Below, one piece after another: positions 25,610 to 34,037 of a stretch of DNA of 64,000 nucleotides. A model generated the notes under the pieces. That model made no database searches, had not been told where the DNA came from, and saw only the letters and a program-made list of their open reading frames with translations. Position 1 is the stretch's first letter. Each line of letters begins with the position of its first letter. The position numbers and the translations under genes are program-made. The DNA is from an uncultured Myxococcaceae bacterium (GTDB lineage Bacteria > Myxococcota_A > Polyangia > Polyangiales > Ga0077539). The stretch spans positions 19,824-83,823 of the forward strand of contig CAMFHP010000024.1 in NCBI GenBank assembly GCA_945952225.1, read 5' to 3'.

Positions 25610-27283
25610 TCAGCGCACGGTGCTGAGCTGCTGGAGGATCTCGCCGCCGACGCGCGCGCCCTCGGAAGCGCCGCCCTCCATGTAGCCCTGGAACTCCACG
25701 GACGTGTGGTCGCCCGCGAAGAACACGTTGCCCTGGCGCACGCCCTCGTAGCCGCCGATGCGCGTGACCTGACCCACGCGCCAGTACGCGTACGAGGCGT
25801 TGAAGCGCGGGTCGAGGTGCGGGAGCGATGAGGTCGCGCGGCCGTTCCATCGCGCGCTCACGCCGGGGAACATGGGTTCGAGCTGGCGGAGAAAGGTCTC
25901 GGCGTCGGCGCGCACCGCGGGGTTGCTCCCGCCGCCGTAGGGCGTGCGGAGGTTGAGCGCGTCGCTCCCCGCGGCGCCGGTGAACTTCACGAGAATGCCT
26001 GCGTTGCCGGGCTGTCCGCGCGTGGACTCCCAGATGGCCTGCACGCCCGTGTCGCTGTAGCCCGAGCCCGTGCCCACGCCCCAGGGGCCCGCGAGGTTCC
26101 AGTAACGCAGGTCGAACTGGAGGTGCAGCTTGCCGTTGCGTCCCATGCCCAGCTCGCGGATCGCGCGGAGCTTGAGCGCGTCGAAGCCCGCGCGCGAGAG
26201 GTCGACGTTGCGCAGCGCCGAGAAGGGGAGCGCGAGCACCACGAGGTCGGCGTCGACGTTGCGCGTGCCGCCGTCGGCGCGCTGAAAGCGCAGGGTGAAC
26301 GTTCCGTCGTTGCGGCGCACGAGCGCGGTGAGCGTGTGGCCGAGCGCGAAGGTGTCGTCGCCGAGGTAGCGCGCGATCGCGCGGGTGACGCCGTCGTTGC
26401 CGCCGCGTACGCGGTATCGCTCGTCGGAGGTGCCGTACTCCGTGAAGCGACGGCGCTCGCTGTAGCCCAGCAGGTACAGCAGGTTCAGCGCGCTCTGATC
26501 GCGCGTGTCGGCGCCGAACTCGATCACGTAGGCCACGTCGAGCAGCGCCCCGAGCGGCGCGCGGTGTCCGCCGGGAATGCGCGTCTCGATCCACTGCCAG
26601 ATGCTCATCGCGTCGAGGGCGCGGCCCGCGGCGGTGCTCTCGTTCCACGCGGCGGTCTCGCCGGCGGCGGCGAGGTCGTTCTGCACGGCGCGGTACACGC
26701 GGGCGAAGTCGCGGTCGGCCTCTGCGGGGGTGTAGTAGCGGTCGAAGAAGCGATGCGTGTTCGTCGAGCCCGCGGGCTCCGCGGCGAGCGCGTCGACGAG
26801 CCCGAGGTTGAAGCGCCGCGCGAGGGCCGCCATCGTGACGTGGTCGCTGTCGAGAAACTCGCCGTACACCTCGGTGACCTGGCCGTCGTCCCAACGGTCG
26901 CCGGGCGCGCGCACGGCGCCGCTCTGCTCGCCGCGATCGGACTGGATGCGCCCGCCCGCACGCACCGGCGACGACTCGTACACCGTCGCGCGGTAGCCGC
27001 CATCGCGGAGCGTGAGCGCGGTGTTGAGGCCCGCGATGCCACCGCCCACGATCGCGATGCGCACGGGCCCGGTGGCCCTCGCCGCGCGCGGAAGCGCCGT
27101 CGTCGCGAGGCCCGCGGTCACCGCGGCGGCGCCCGTGAGCACGTTGCGGCGCGAGACCGGTGTGCGGAGCGAGGCCTCGGCGCGCGCGTCGCGTAGACGC
27201 TCCACCTCGACGCCCTGCGCGTCGGCGCGCGCGTGGTCACGAAGCTGGCGGCGGATGAACTCCAGAAGCGGCGTGCGAGCCAT
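25610..27283 (-). CDS. Exported flavin amine oxidase (L-amino-acid oxidase-like)
   Basis: 557 residues. After a helical lead (about 1-42) comes a Tat-type signal SRRNVLTGAAAVTAGLATTALPRAA. The FAD Rossmann motif GGGIAGLNTALTLRDGGYRATVYESS is near 78, and the second signature VFFAGDHTSVEFQGYMEGGASEGARVGGEI is at the C-terminus. This family oxidises primary amines or L-amino acids to imines with release of H2O2. Tat export of a flavoprotein folded with its cofactor fits. Substrate unknown. Convergent with the membrane-protein gene, 10 bp apart. Confidence 0.85.
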   Translation of the reverse strand: MARTPLLEFIRRQLRDHARADAQGVEVERLRDARAEASLRTPVSRRNVLTGAAAVTAGLATTALPRAARATGPVRIAIVGGGIAGLNTALTLRDGGYRATVYESSPVRAGGRIQSDRGEQSGAVRAPGDRWDDGQVTEVYGEFLDSDHVTMAALARRFNLGLVDALAAEPAGSTNTHRFFDRYYTPAEADRDFARVYRAVQNDLAAAGETAAWNESTAAGRALDAMSIWQWIETRIPGGHRAPLGALLDVAYVIEFGADTRDQSALNLLYLLGYSERRRFTEYGTSDERYRVRGGNDGVTRAIARYLGDDTFALGHTLTALVRRNDGTFTLRFQRADGGTRNVDADLVVLALPFSALRNVDLSRAGFDALKLRAIRELGMGRNGKLHLQFDLRYWNLAGPWGVGTGSGYSDTGVQAIWESTRGQPGNAGILVKFTGAAGSDALNLRTPYGGGSNPAVRADAETFLRQLEPMFPGVSARWNGRATSSLPHLDPRFNASYAYWRVGQVTRIGGYEGVRQGNVFFAGDHTSVEFQGYMEGGASEGARVGGEILQQLSTVR

Positions 27284-27440
27284 GCGTGTGTCTCCTCCCG
27301 TGCGGCGTGCGCGTCGGTGTGGTCGCCCCGTGAAGGTCCCGTCGACGGGGCGTGCGCGCGATCGTGCGCCACGGCGCCTTCGCGCGACAAGGGCACACTG
27401 CAAGGCCGTGTTGGGGGGCGCGAGGAGACCGTGCGCTGCG

Positions 27441-28031
27441 TCAGGGCGCAGGCGGCGCGGCGGGTGCCGCGGGCGGTGCGGCGGGGGCCGCGGGCGGTGC
27501 GGCGGGGGCTGCGGGCGCAGGCGGGGATGGCGGCGGAAGGGCCGCGGCGATGCGCGCGAAGGCGGCGTCGTTGAGCGTGGTGTGCACGATCTCGGCGACG
27601 CGTCCTGCGGGGTTCACGACGATCACCCAGGGCACCTCGCTCTCGGGCAATCCGAGGGAGCTCGCGAGGGAGCCGTCGCGCGAGAGCCAGACGTTGCTCC
27701 ACCCGTGGCGGGGCGTGTTCTCGCGGGCCTGCGAGACCACCGACGCCGTGGGCACGAGGGCGAAGAGGTCGAGGGCGGCCATGGTGATCAGCCGGGCCTG
27801 CGGGGCCGCGCTGCGCACGCGGTGAAACCACGGTCCCACGTGGGGGCTCGTGTCCTTGTCGGTCATCACGAAGAGCACCGACCAGCGGCCCGTGAGGTCT
27901 CGCTGCGTGTGCGTGGTGCCGGCGATGTCGTCGACCGTGAAGCTCGGAACGGCCTGTCCCGGCCTCGGGTCCGCCTGCGCGACGAGTGGCAGGGCGAGGG
28001 CGACTGCGAACAGAAGGTGGCGGTGGCGCAT
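27441..28031 (-). CDS. Exported thioredoxin-fold protein lacking cysteines, Ala/Pro tail
   Basis: 196 residues. Signal peptide LLFAVALALPLVAQA. The body reads as a redoxin (VPSFTVDDIAGTTHTQRDLTGRWSVLFVMTDKDTSP, then WVIVVNPAGRVAEIVH) but contains no cysteine; the usual active-site Cys pair is replaced within TDKDTSPH. The C-terminus is a repetitive Pro/Ala tail of about 35 residues. The fold is likely thioredoxin-like (AhpC/YtfJ-type), but it cannot do thiol redox chemistry. Divergent from the SDR/P450 operon. Confidence 0.7.
   Translation of the reverse strand: MRHRHLLFAVALALPLVAQADPRPGQAVPSFTVDDIAGTTHTQRDLTGRWSVLFVMTDKDTSPHVGPWFHRVRSAAPQARLITMAALDLFALVPTASVVSQARENTPRHGWSNVWLSRDGSLASSLGLPESEVPWVIVVNPAGRVAEIVHTTLNDAAFARIAAALPPPSPPAPAAPAAPPAAPAAPPAAPAAPPAP
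27447..27540 (-). repeat. In-gene GC repeat (APAAPPA tail)
   Basis: Repeats with a period of about 27 bp encode the PAAPAAPPAAPA-type C-terminal tail of the redoxin-like protein. Confidence 0.7.
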
Positions 28032-28114
28032 GGGCTTCGCACCGAGGCAACCATGGTGCGCCGTCGACCTGCAAGGGCAGCGGCCCACGATGGGGGTCAT
28101 CCTCCGATATCATC

Positions 28115-28135
28115 GCGATTTCACGGGCGATTTTC
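28115..28135. promoter_or_regulatory. Direct repeat GCGATTTC / GCGATTTTC in AT-rich divergent promoter
   Basis: Two near-identical octamers, starts 12 bp apart, lie in an unusually AT-rich stretch (about 28104-28160) between the redoxin and SDR/P450 genes. They are candidate binding sites for a regulator of either transcript; no -35/-10 pair is certain. Confidence 0.3.
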
Positions 28136-28194
28136 AGCATTTTGGAGAACTCACGATTGACGGAGCCCGCGCATCCCGAGTTCTGTTGCACCCC

Positions 28195-29211
28195 ATGCAG
28201 ACACCGGGAATGCGGGTCGTGGTCACCGGCGCCACGGGACACATCGGCAACCACCTCGTGCGCGAGCTCGCGCGCCGCGGACATCGTGTGCGGGCCGTGG
28301 TGCACGGCCACGCGCGCTCGCTCCACGGGGTCGACGTCGAGCGCGTGGTGGCCGACGTGCGCCACCCCGAGACGCTGCGCGCGGCCTTTCGCGGAGCCGA
28401 CGTGGTGTTCCACCTCGCGGCGCGCATCTCGATCGACGACGACCGCGACGGGCAGGTGCACGCGGTCAACGTGAACGGCGCGCGCAACGCGGCCCGCGAG
28501 GCGCTGCGCGCGGGGGTGAAGCGCTACGTGCACATGAGCTCGATCCACGCGTTCGACCTCACCGACGACGGCGCGCCCTTCGACGAGACGCGTCGCCGAC
28601 CGGGTCCCTCGCACGCCGCGTACGACCGCTCGAAGGCCGCGGGCGAAGAGGCCGTGCGCGCGGTCATCGCAGCCGGACTCGACGCCGTGATCGTGAACCC
28701 CGCGGGCGTCATCGGGCCGGGCGATTACGAGCCCTCGCGCATGGGGCGCTTCTTTCTCGACGTGGCCCGCGGGCGCGTGCCCGTGGTGCCGCGCGGCGGC
28801 TTCAGCTTCGTCGACGTGCGCGACGTGGTGCAGGGCACGCTCGCCGCCGCCGAGCGCGGACGCACCGGCGCCAACTACCTCCTCACGGGCCCCTGGGCCT
28901 CGTCGATCGACCTCGCGCGCCTCGCCGTGCGCGTCGCGGGCGGACGGGTGCCCGCCGAGCTCGACCCGCGGGTGTTTCTCGCGCTCGGCCACGCGATCAC
29001 CGCGGGCGCCCGCGCGCTGCACCGCGAGTCGCTGCTCACGCCCGAGATGGTGCGCACGCTCCAGGGCCACCGTGGCGCCTCGTCGGCCCGCGCCGCGTCG
29101 GAGCTCGGATACACCGCCCGCCCGCACGCCGAGACCGTGCGCGACCTCTACGACTGCTTCCGCACGCGCGGACTGCTTCCGCGCCTGTCCTCTCTCGGAG
29201 TCTCCGCATGA
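28195..29211 (+). CDS. NAD-dependent epimerase / 3-beta-HSD-like SDR
   Basis: 338 residues, extended short-chain dehydrogenase. The NAD(P)-binding motif TGATGHIG is near residue 12 and the catalytic YxxxK (YDRSK) near 143, with the Ser of MSSIHA before it. The overall pattern (ADVVFHLAARI, VNVNGARNAAREAL, VIVNPAGVIGPGDYEPS) is that of dihydroflavonol reductase, 3-beta-hydroxysteroid dehydrogenase and related enzymes. It overlaps the following P450 gene by ATGA, so the two are translationally coupled. Oxidation or reduction of a hydroxyl on a steroid or triterpenoid is plausible but inferred. ATG 28210 is an alternative start. Confidence 0.85.
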   Translation: MQTPGMRVVVTGATGHIGNHLVRELARRGHRVRAVVHGHARSLHGVDVERVVADVRHPETLRAAFRGADVVFHLAARISIDDDRDGQVHAVNVNGARNAAREALRAGVKRYVHMSSIHAFDLTDDGAPFDETRRRPGPSHAAYDRSKAAGEEAVRAVIAAGLDAVIVNPAGVIGPGDYEPSRMGRFFLDVARGRVPVVPRGGFSFVDVRDVVQGTLAAAERGRTGANYLLTGPWASSIDLARLAVRVAGGRVPAELDPRVFLALGHAITAGARALHRESLLTPEMVRTLQGHRGASSARAASELGYTARPHAETVRDLYDCFRTRGLLPRLSSLGVSA

Positions 29212-30557
29212 ACGTGTCTTCGACCCTCCCGACGCCGCCGATGCTCCCGGGCCTGCCGCTCCTCGGCAACGCGATCGACTTTCGCCGCGACGCGCTCGGC
29301 GTCTTTCGCAAGGGCTACGAGCGCTTCGGGCCCGTGTTCGGCATCCAGCTCGCGCGCCAGCCCGCGGTGGTGCTCGTGGGCCCCGAGCTCATGCGCTTCT
29401 TCTTCGAGCAGACCGACACGCTGCTCTCGATGGGCGAGGTCTACAGCTTTCTCGAACCCATCCTCGGCGACCGCGTGCTCTTCACCGCCGAGCGCCGCGA
29501 CTACGACGAGCAGCGGCGCATCATGCAGCCCGCGTTTCACGGCAAGAAGCTGCGCTCGTACGTGACCGAGATGGCCGCCGAGGTCGACGCCTGGCTCGAC
29601 ACGCTGGGCCCCGCGGGCACCTTCGACCTCTGCGAGGTCTCGCAGCAGCTCACGATGAACGTCGTGGCCCGCGCGATTCTCGGCGAGCCCTTTCGCCGAC
29701 GCCTCGGGCCCGAGCTCTCGCGCCTCTTCACCGACCTCGCGGGGGGACTGGAGTTCGTGCTCCCGACCAACCTCCCGCTGCCGCGCTTCATCCGTCGCGA
29801 CCGCGCGCTCAAGCGTCTGCGCGAGATCCTCGGCGCCGTGGTGCGCGAGCGCCGCGCGAACCCCGACGCGCACGATGACTTTCTGCAAGCGCTCCTCGCG
29901 GCGAGCTACCTCGACGCGCCGTCGATCCCCGACGACAAGGTCGTGACCTTCATCCTCGGGCTCATCTTCGGCGGCCGCGAGAACACCTCGGGCCACTTCG
30001 AATGGGCCCTGGTGATGCTGCTCCAGCACCGCGACGCGCTCGCCCGCGCCGTCGCCGAGGTCGACGGTGTGCTCGGCCCCGCGGACCGCCCCGACTACGA
30101 CCTCTGCCGCCGCATGCCCTGGCTCGAAGCCTGTGTGAAGGAGGCCGAACGCCTGCGCCCGGTGACCCACACGCTCCTCCGCCTCGCCGCGCAGGAGTTC
30201 ACCGTCGGCGACTACCGCGTGCCGAAGGGCTGGCTCGTCGTGGCGGGCATCGCGCTCTCACAGCGTCTCCCGGCGCTCTTTCGCGACGCCGAGCGCTACG
30301 ACCCCGAGCGCTTCGGCCCCGAGCGCAACGAAGATCAGCCGTACCACATCGTCGGATTCGGCGGCGCGCAGCACCGCTGCTGGGCCATGGCCTTCGTGAA
30401 CAACGAGATCAAGGTCATTCTCTCGATGCTCCTGCGGCGCTACGAGGTCGAGCTCGTCGACCCTGCGGCGCCCGCGAAGGTCAACGACATCGGCGTGCTG
30501 CGCCCCGCGCCGCCGTGCCTCGTGCGCTACCGCCGTCGCGCGTCGGTGTCGGCGTGA
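29208..30557 (+). CDS. Cytochrome P450, CYP51-like
   Basis: 449 residues. ExxR is EAERLRP near 311, PERF is YDPERFGPER, and the heme-thiolate loop is FGGAQHRCWAMAF (Cys391). YSFLEPILGDRVLF matches the CYP51 substrate-recognition pattern Y-x-F-x-x-P-x-F/L-G-x-x-V, and the end CLVRYRRR is CYP51-like. Two deviations: the Gly two residues after the heme Cys is Ala393, and the I-helix reads GGRENTSG instead of AGHHTSS. The family removes the sterol 14-alpha methyl group; the deviations may mean another sterol-like substrate. Middle gene of a coupled SDR/P450/P450 operon. Confidence 0.85.
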   Translation: MNVSSTLPTPPMLPGLPLLGNAIDFRRDALGVFRKGYERFGPVFGIQLARQPAVVLVGPELMRFFFEQTDTLLSMGEVYSFLEPILGDRVLFTAERRDYDEQRRIMQPAFHGKKLRSYVTEMAAEVDAWLDTLGPAGTFDLCEVSQQLTMNVVARAILGEPFRRRLGPELSRLFTDLAGGLEFVLPTNLPLPRFIRRDRALKRLREILGAVVRERRANPDAHDDFLQALLAASYLDAPSIPDDKVVTFILGLIFGGRENTSGHFEWALVMLLQHRDALARAVAEVDGVLGPADRPDYDLCRRMPWLEACVKEAERLRPVTHTLLRLAAQEFTVGDYRVPKGWLVVAGIALSQRLPALFRDAERYDPERFGPERNEDQPYHIVGFGGAQHRCWAMAFVNNEIKVILSMLLRRYEVELVDPAAPAKVNDIGVLRPAPPCLVRYRRRASVSA

Positions 30558-31870
30558 CCGTGCTCCCGTCGGCGCCCGCCGATGTGCTCCATCGCACGAA
30601 GCACACGTACGGGCTCATGCGCGACGCGACGCGGATGTTCCGCACGCTGGCCGCGCGCCACGGCGATCCGTTTCTGCTGCCCACGCTCGACGAGACCTAT
30701 GTGGTGACCGGCGACCCGAAGCACGTCGCCGCGATCTTCGCCGCGGACCCCGACGTGATGGATCCCCCGTCGGGCGTGGTCGAGCCGCTGCTGGGCAACG
30801 GGTCGGTGGTGCTCGCCCGCGGCGCGCGCCATCGACGCAAGCGCCGCGTGCTCGCGCCGCCGCTCCACGGGCAGCGCATGAAGGCCTGGGCCGACGTGAT
30901 CGCCACCGCCGCGCGAAGCGCCTTCGCCAACGTGCGTTCCGGTGAGTCCGTGGAGCTCCTCACGCGCACGCAGCGCCTCTCGCTCGACGTGATCGTGCGA
31001 GCGATCTTCGGCATGACCGACCCCGCGCGCATCGCCCTCTTTCACCGGGTCGTGGGCGCGGTGATCGAGGGACTGCCCGCGTGGCTCCTCTTCGCCCCGT
31101 GGCTCCAGCGCCCGATGTTCGGCGTGGGCCCGTGGGACCGCTACCGACGTGCCGAGCGCGCGCTCCTCGACCTGCTGCGCGAGGAGATCGCCCGCGCCCG
31201 CGCGACGCCCGACGAGGCCCGCGACGACGTGCTCGCGCTGCTGCTCGCGGCCCGCGACGAAGACGGCGCGGCGCTCCCCGACGACGAGCTCCTCGACGAG
31301 CTGCGCACGCTCGTGATCGCCGGCCACGAGACCACGGCCACGACGCTCGCGTGGGCCCTGTGGCTGCTGCATCGCAACCCCGACGCCCTCGTGCGCCTCC
31401 GCGACGAGCTCGCGCCCCTCGGACGCTCGCCGGACCCCGCAGCCCTCGCGACGCTCCCGTGGCTCGACGCGGTGTGCGACGAGACGCTGCGTGTCGCGCC
31501 CATCGTGCCCATCATGGCCCGTCGCCTCGCGCGCGACTGGGAACTCGCGGGCGCGGTGATTCCCGGCGGAACGATGGTGTGCCCCGCGGTGATGCTCACG
31601 CACTTCGACCCGGCGCTGTACCCCGATCCCGCGCGCTTCGACCCCGCGCGCTTTCTCGCGCGTCGCTACACACCCGGCGAGTTCTACCCCTACGGCGGCG
31701 GCGCCCGTCGCTGCCTCGGCGCCTCGATGGCGGGCTACGAGCTCAAGCTCGCCCTCGGAACCGTGCTCGCGGCGCATCGCTTCGCGCCGCTCGGCGACGA
31801 CTCCATCGGCAACGTGATGAACGGCATCACCACGCGCCCCTCGAAGCCGCTGCGACTGCGCGCGCTGTGA
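30554..31870 (+). CDS. Cytochrome P450 (bacterial CYP110-like type)
   Basis: 438 residues from a GTG overlapping the first P450's stop by 4 bp. Canonical I-helix AGHETTATTLAWALWLL near 256, ExxR as DETLRVAP near 310, PARF near 362, and heme loop YPYGGGARRCLGASMAGYELK (Cys387). The sequence is normal for bacterial hydroxylases of fatty acids or terpenoids, and is not closely related to its CYP51-like neighbour. It needs a ferredoxin and reductase, which are not encoded nearby. The coupling suggests sequential oxidations of one molecule. Confidence 0.85.
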   Translation: MTVLPSAPADVLHRTKHTYGLMRDATRMFRTLAARHGDPFLLPTLDETYVVTGDPKHVAAIFAADPDVMDPPSGVVEPLLGNGSVVLARGARHRRKRRVLAPPLHGQRMKAWADVIATAARSAFANVRSGESVELLTRTQRLSLDVIVRAIFGMTDPARIALFHRVVGAVIEGLPAWLLFAPWLQRPMFGVGPWDRYRRAERALLDLLREEIARARATPDEARDDVLALLLAARDEDGAALPDDELLDELRTLVIAGHETTATTLAWALWLLHRNPDALVRLRDELAPLGRSPDPAALATLPWLDAVCDETLRVAPIVPIMARRLARDWELAGAVIPGGTMVCPAVMLTHFDPALYPDPARFDPARFLARRYTPGEFYPYGGGARRCLGASMAGYELKLALGTVLAAHRFAPLGDDSIGNVMNGITTRPSKPLRLRAL

Positions 31871-31871
31871 G

Positions 31872-32657
31872 TCACCACCCGCACACGAAGCGCTGCACGA
31901 GCGCCGTGAGCGCCACCGTCGAGACCCACGCGACGGCGAACGATCCGTAGAGCACGCGGTCGAGTCCGACGCCCACCTTCGAGAGCGCCATCGAGGCGCC
32001 CACCACCTGCGCGAGGTGCTGCTGATGCTCGTCATGCAATCGCCGCGTGCGGTCGGTGAACACCTCGCCCACGAGGAGATTCTGCGTGCGGCACCAGGGG
32101 CACTCGACGAAGACCGTCTGCGCCGCCGACGTGATGGGCGCACCGCACGTGCGACAGCGCGCGGGCGCTCCCTCGGCCAGCGGCGCGCGCGCGAGCAGGT
32201 GGGGACGCACCGTGCGTCGGTAGCGCCACCGCGCCACGAGCATGCCCGTGAGAAAGCCCGCGGGGAGCGCCGCCACCGCCGTCGACGAGGCCGCGGTGTT
32301 GAGCACGATGCACGCGCGCAGGCCTTCGGGCGCGGCCTCGGCCGCCGAGTGCGCCGAGGTCATCGCCTGCGCCATCACGAGCCCGAAGAAGGTGAGCAGC
32401 GGAGCGGCCACGCGGAGCATGCCCGCGCGTCCCTCGAACATGCGCGCGAGGGCGAGGGTGAGGCCGTCGAGTTGCGCGCGCGATCCGCGGGCGGCGTCGA
32501 GGCGCGCGCGGAGGTCGAGGTTGCGCAGGATCACGTCGTGCGGGAGCTGATCGCGCTGGCCGCAGTACGGGCACGCGACGTTCACCGGGTCGACGAGCTG
32601 CGCGGCGCCGCCGCATCGGCGGCAGAGCACGGGGAGCTGTTCCGGCGCCCAGGACAT
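31872..32657 (-). CDS. Membrane protein with two zinc ribbons
   Basis: 261 residues. N-terminal zinc ribbon CRRCGG...CPYCGQ (residues 12-33) and a second one CRTCGA...CPWC near 168-190, separated by two or three transmembrane helices (VAAPLLTFFGLVMAQAM, ALPAGFLTGMLVARW); another helix near the C-terminus. Cytoplasmic metal-binding domains on a membrane scaffold; function unknown. Ends 2 bp from the convergent P450 stop. Confidence 0.65.
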   Translation of the reverse strand: MSWAPEQLPVLCRRCGGAAQLVDPVNVACPYCGQRDQLPHDVILRNLDLRARLDAARGSRAQLDGLTLALARMFEGRAGMLRVAAPLLTFFGLVMAQAMTSAHSAAEAAPEGLRACIVLNTAASSTAVAALPAGFLTGMLVARWRYRRTVRPHLLARAPLAEGAPARCRTCGAPITSAAQTVFVECPWCRTQNLLVGEVFTDRTRRLHDEHQQHLAQVVGASMALSKVGVGLDRVLYGSFAVAWVSTVALTALVQRFVCGW

Positions 32658-32661
32658 GGCG

Positions 32662-33432
32662 TCAGAGGCTCGCCGAGCCCGCGAGGTAGAGCAGCTCGCA
32701 GATGCGCGTGTGCACGGGAATGGTGGCCTGCATGAGCGTGGCGGGGTCGTAGCCCGCGGCCATGGCGCCGAGCGCGCCGCCCATGCCCGCCTGGAGGTTG
32801 CGCTGCAACGGATCGCTGAAGGTCACGCGGTCGGGCAGCACGCGCAGGTCGACCTCGGCGCACGCGAGGAGCATCTGCTTGAGGCCCGGCGTCGCGAGCG
32901 CCTGGCGGATCACGTCGGGGTGATCGGCCCAGCACTGAAAGCGCCCGTCGATCTCGGGGTCGCCCGACGACACGCGCACGCCGTAGGCCGGCGCCCACAC
33001 GGTCTCGACGTTGGTGAAGGCCTCCTTCACGGCGAGGCCCACGGAGCCGAAGCGCTGCTCGGCGATGTGCCACCCGAGGCGCGGCGGGCGGGGGAGCGCG
33101 AGCATCCACCCCGCGGCCATGGAGTAGCCCTTCTCCGTGCGTCGGTAGGTCATGTGGTGGCGCACGAGGGCGCCGTTCATGTCGCGCACGTACTCGATGG
33201 AGACGTCGCCCGTGCCCGCGGCGAACATCTGTTGGTAGCGCTGCGCGGCGGCCTCGGCCTGCACGGGCAGCGGCGCCGTGGGCATGTCGGGGTTGCGGTA
33301 GCCCGTCTGCTCGAAGAACGTGAGGAACATCGGGCCCATGTTCCGCATGGCGGCCTGCGAGCGCCGCCAGTTCCAGATCGCGAAGCCGACGGCGAGCACC
33401 ATGATGGGCGCGGTGAAGAGGAACTGATTCAT
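32662..33432 (-). CDS. Membrane-anchored hypothetical protein
   Basis: 256 residues: one N-terminal transmembrane helix (FLFTAPIMVLAVGFAIWNW) and a soluble domain with no recognised motif. It is 4 bp upstream of the zinc-ribbon gene on the same strand, so the two are almost certainly an operon and may work together. Confidence 0.65.
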   Translation of the reverse strand: MNQFLFTAPIMVLAVGFAIWNWRRSQAAMRNMGPMFLTFFEQTGYRNPDMPTAPLPVQAEAAAQRYQQMFAAGTGDVSIEYVRDMNGALVRHHMTYRRTEKGYSMAAGWMLALPRPPRLGWHIAEQRFGSVGLAVKEAFTNVETVWAPAYGVRVSSGDPEIDGRFQCWADHPDVIRQALATPGLKQMLLACAEVDLRVLPDRVTFSDPLQRNLQAGMGGALGAMAAGYDPATLMQATIPVHTRICELLYLAGSASL

Positions 33433-33519
33433 CGCCCGCACGATGCCCGAGGCGGCGCGCCGTTCAACTTCGCCGCAGCGGTTTCGCGCGCCCCTTCGCG
33501 ATGCACTTCATGAAGCGCA

Positions 33520-33936
33520 TCACCGCGCGCCGGGCATGCGCTCCACGTGGGTCTCGGCGGTGCGACCGAAGTACACGACGCGGCGCCCGAGGAGCGACAC
33601 GTGGTAGCCCGCGCACCCTGCGGCCATCACCCGCGCGCAGAAGCCCTCGTAGGTGTAGTCCGCGGCGCCCGACTGCGCGTGGCGCACGGCGCGCTCGACC
33701 TCGGCGCCGTCGAAGCGCGCGGCGATCGCGGCGCCGTCGTGCGGATGGTCGACGGTCACGCGCGCGCCGTCGGCGGCGAAGTACGTCGTCGCGCCACTCG
33801 CGTAGTCGACGGTGTAGCGCTCGATGCCCGCTGCGCCGAGCGTCGCGAGAATCTCGGGAAAGGACATCGTGCCGTCGTAGGCGGCGGCGAGGCATCGGGC
33901 GGCCGCGCGGGCGGCGTCGTCGTTCAGCGTGGGCAT
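33520..33936 (-). CDS. DUF1398 (YbcV-like) protein
   Basis: 138 residues. Strong resemblance to E. coli YbcV along its length: MSFPEILATLGAAGIERYTVDYASGATTYF, CARVMAAGCAGYHVSLLGRRVVYFGR, and ETHVERMP at the end. The family has no assigned function. Divergent from a MarR regulator with a shared palindrome between them, so probably its regulatory target. Confidence 0.85.
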   Translation of the reverse strand: MPTLNDDAARAAARCLAAAYDGTMSFPEILATLGAAGIERYTVDYASGATTYFAADGARVTVDHPHDGAAIAARFDGAEVERAVRHAQSGAADYTYEGFCARVMAAGCAGYHVSLLGRRVVYFGRTAETHVERMPGAR

Positions 33937-33972
33937 CGGTGGGGGCTCCGTGGGTGGTCGCTGCGAGAATTG

Positions 33973-33986
33973 GTTTCCTTGGAAAC
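33973..33986. promoter_or_regulatory. Operator-like palindrome GTTTCCTTGGAAAC
   Basis: Six-base perfect arms around TT, with a third half-site GGTTTCC at about 33998. It lies in the 101-bp divergent region between DUF1398 and marR, in locally AT-rich DNA; this is the size and position expected for MarR autoregulation. Confidence 0.6.
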
Positions 33987-34037
33987 TATCACCGATGGTT
34001 TCCGCGTCAACCATCTCTGTGTAGCCTCTGCGACGCG

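Noticed and set aside
29208..31870. The two P450 genes as a recent tandem duplication
   Set aside because: Their I-helix, ExxR and heme loops differ strongly and only the first has CYP51 features, so they are distinct families.
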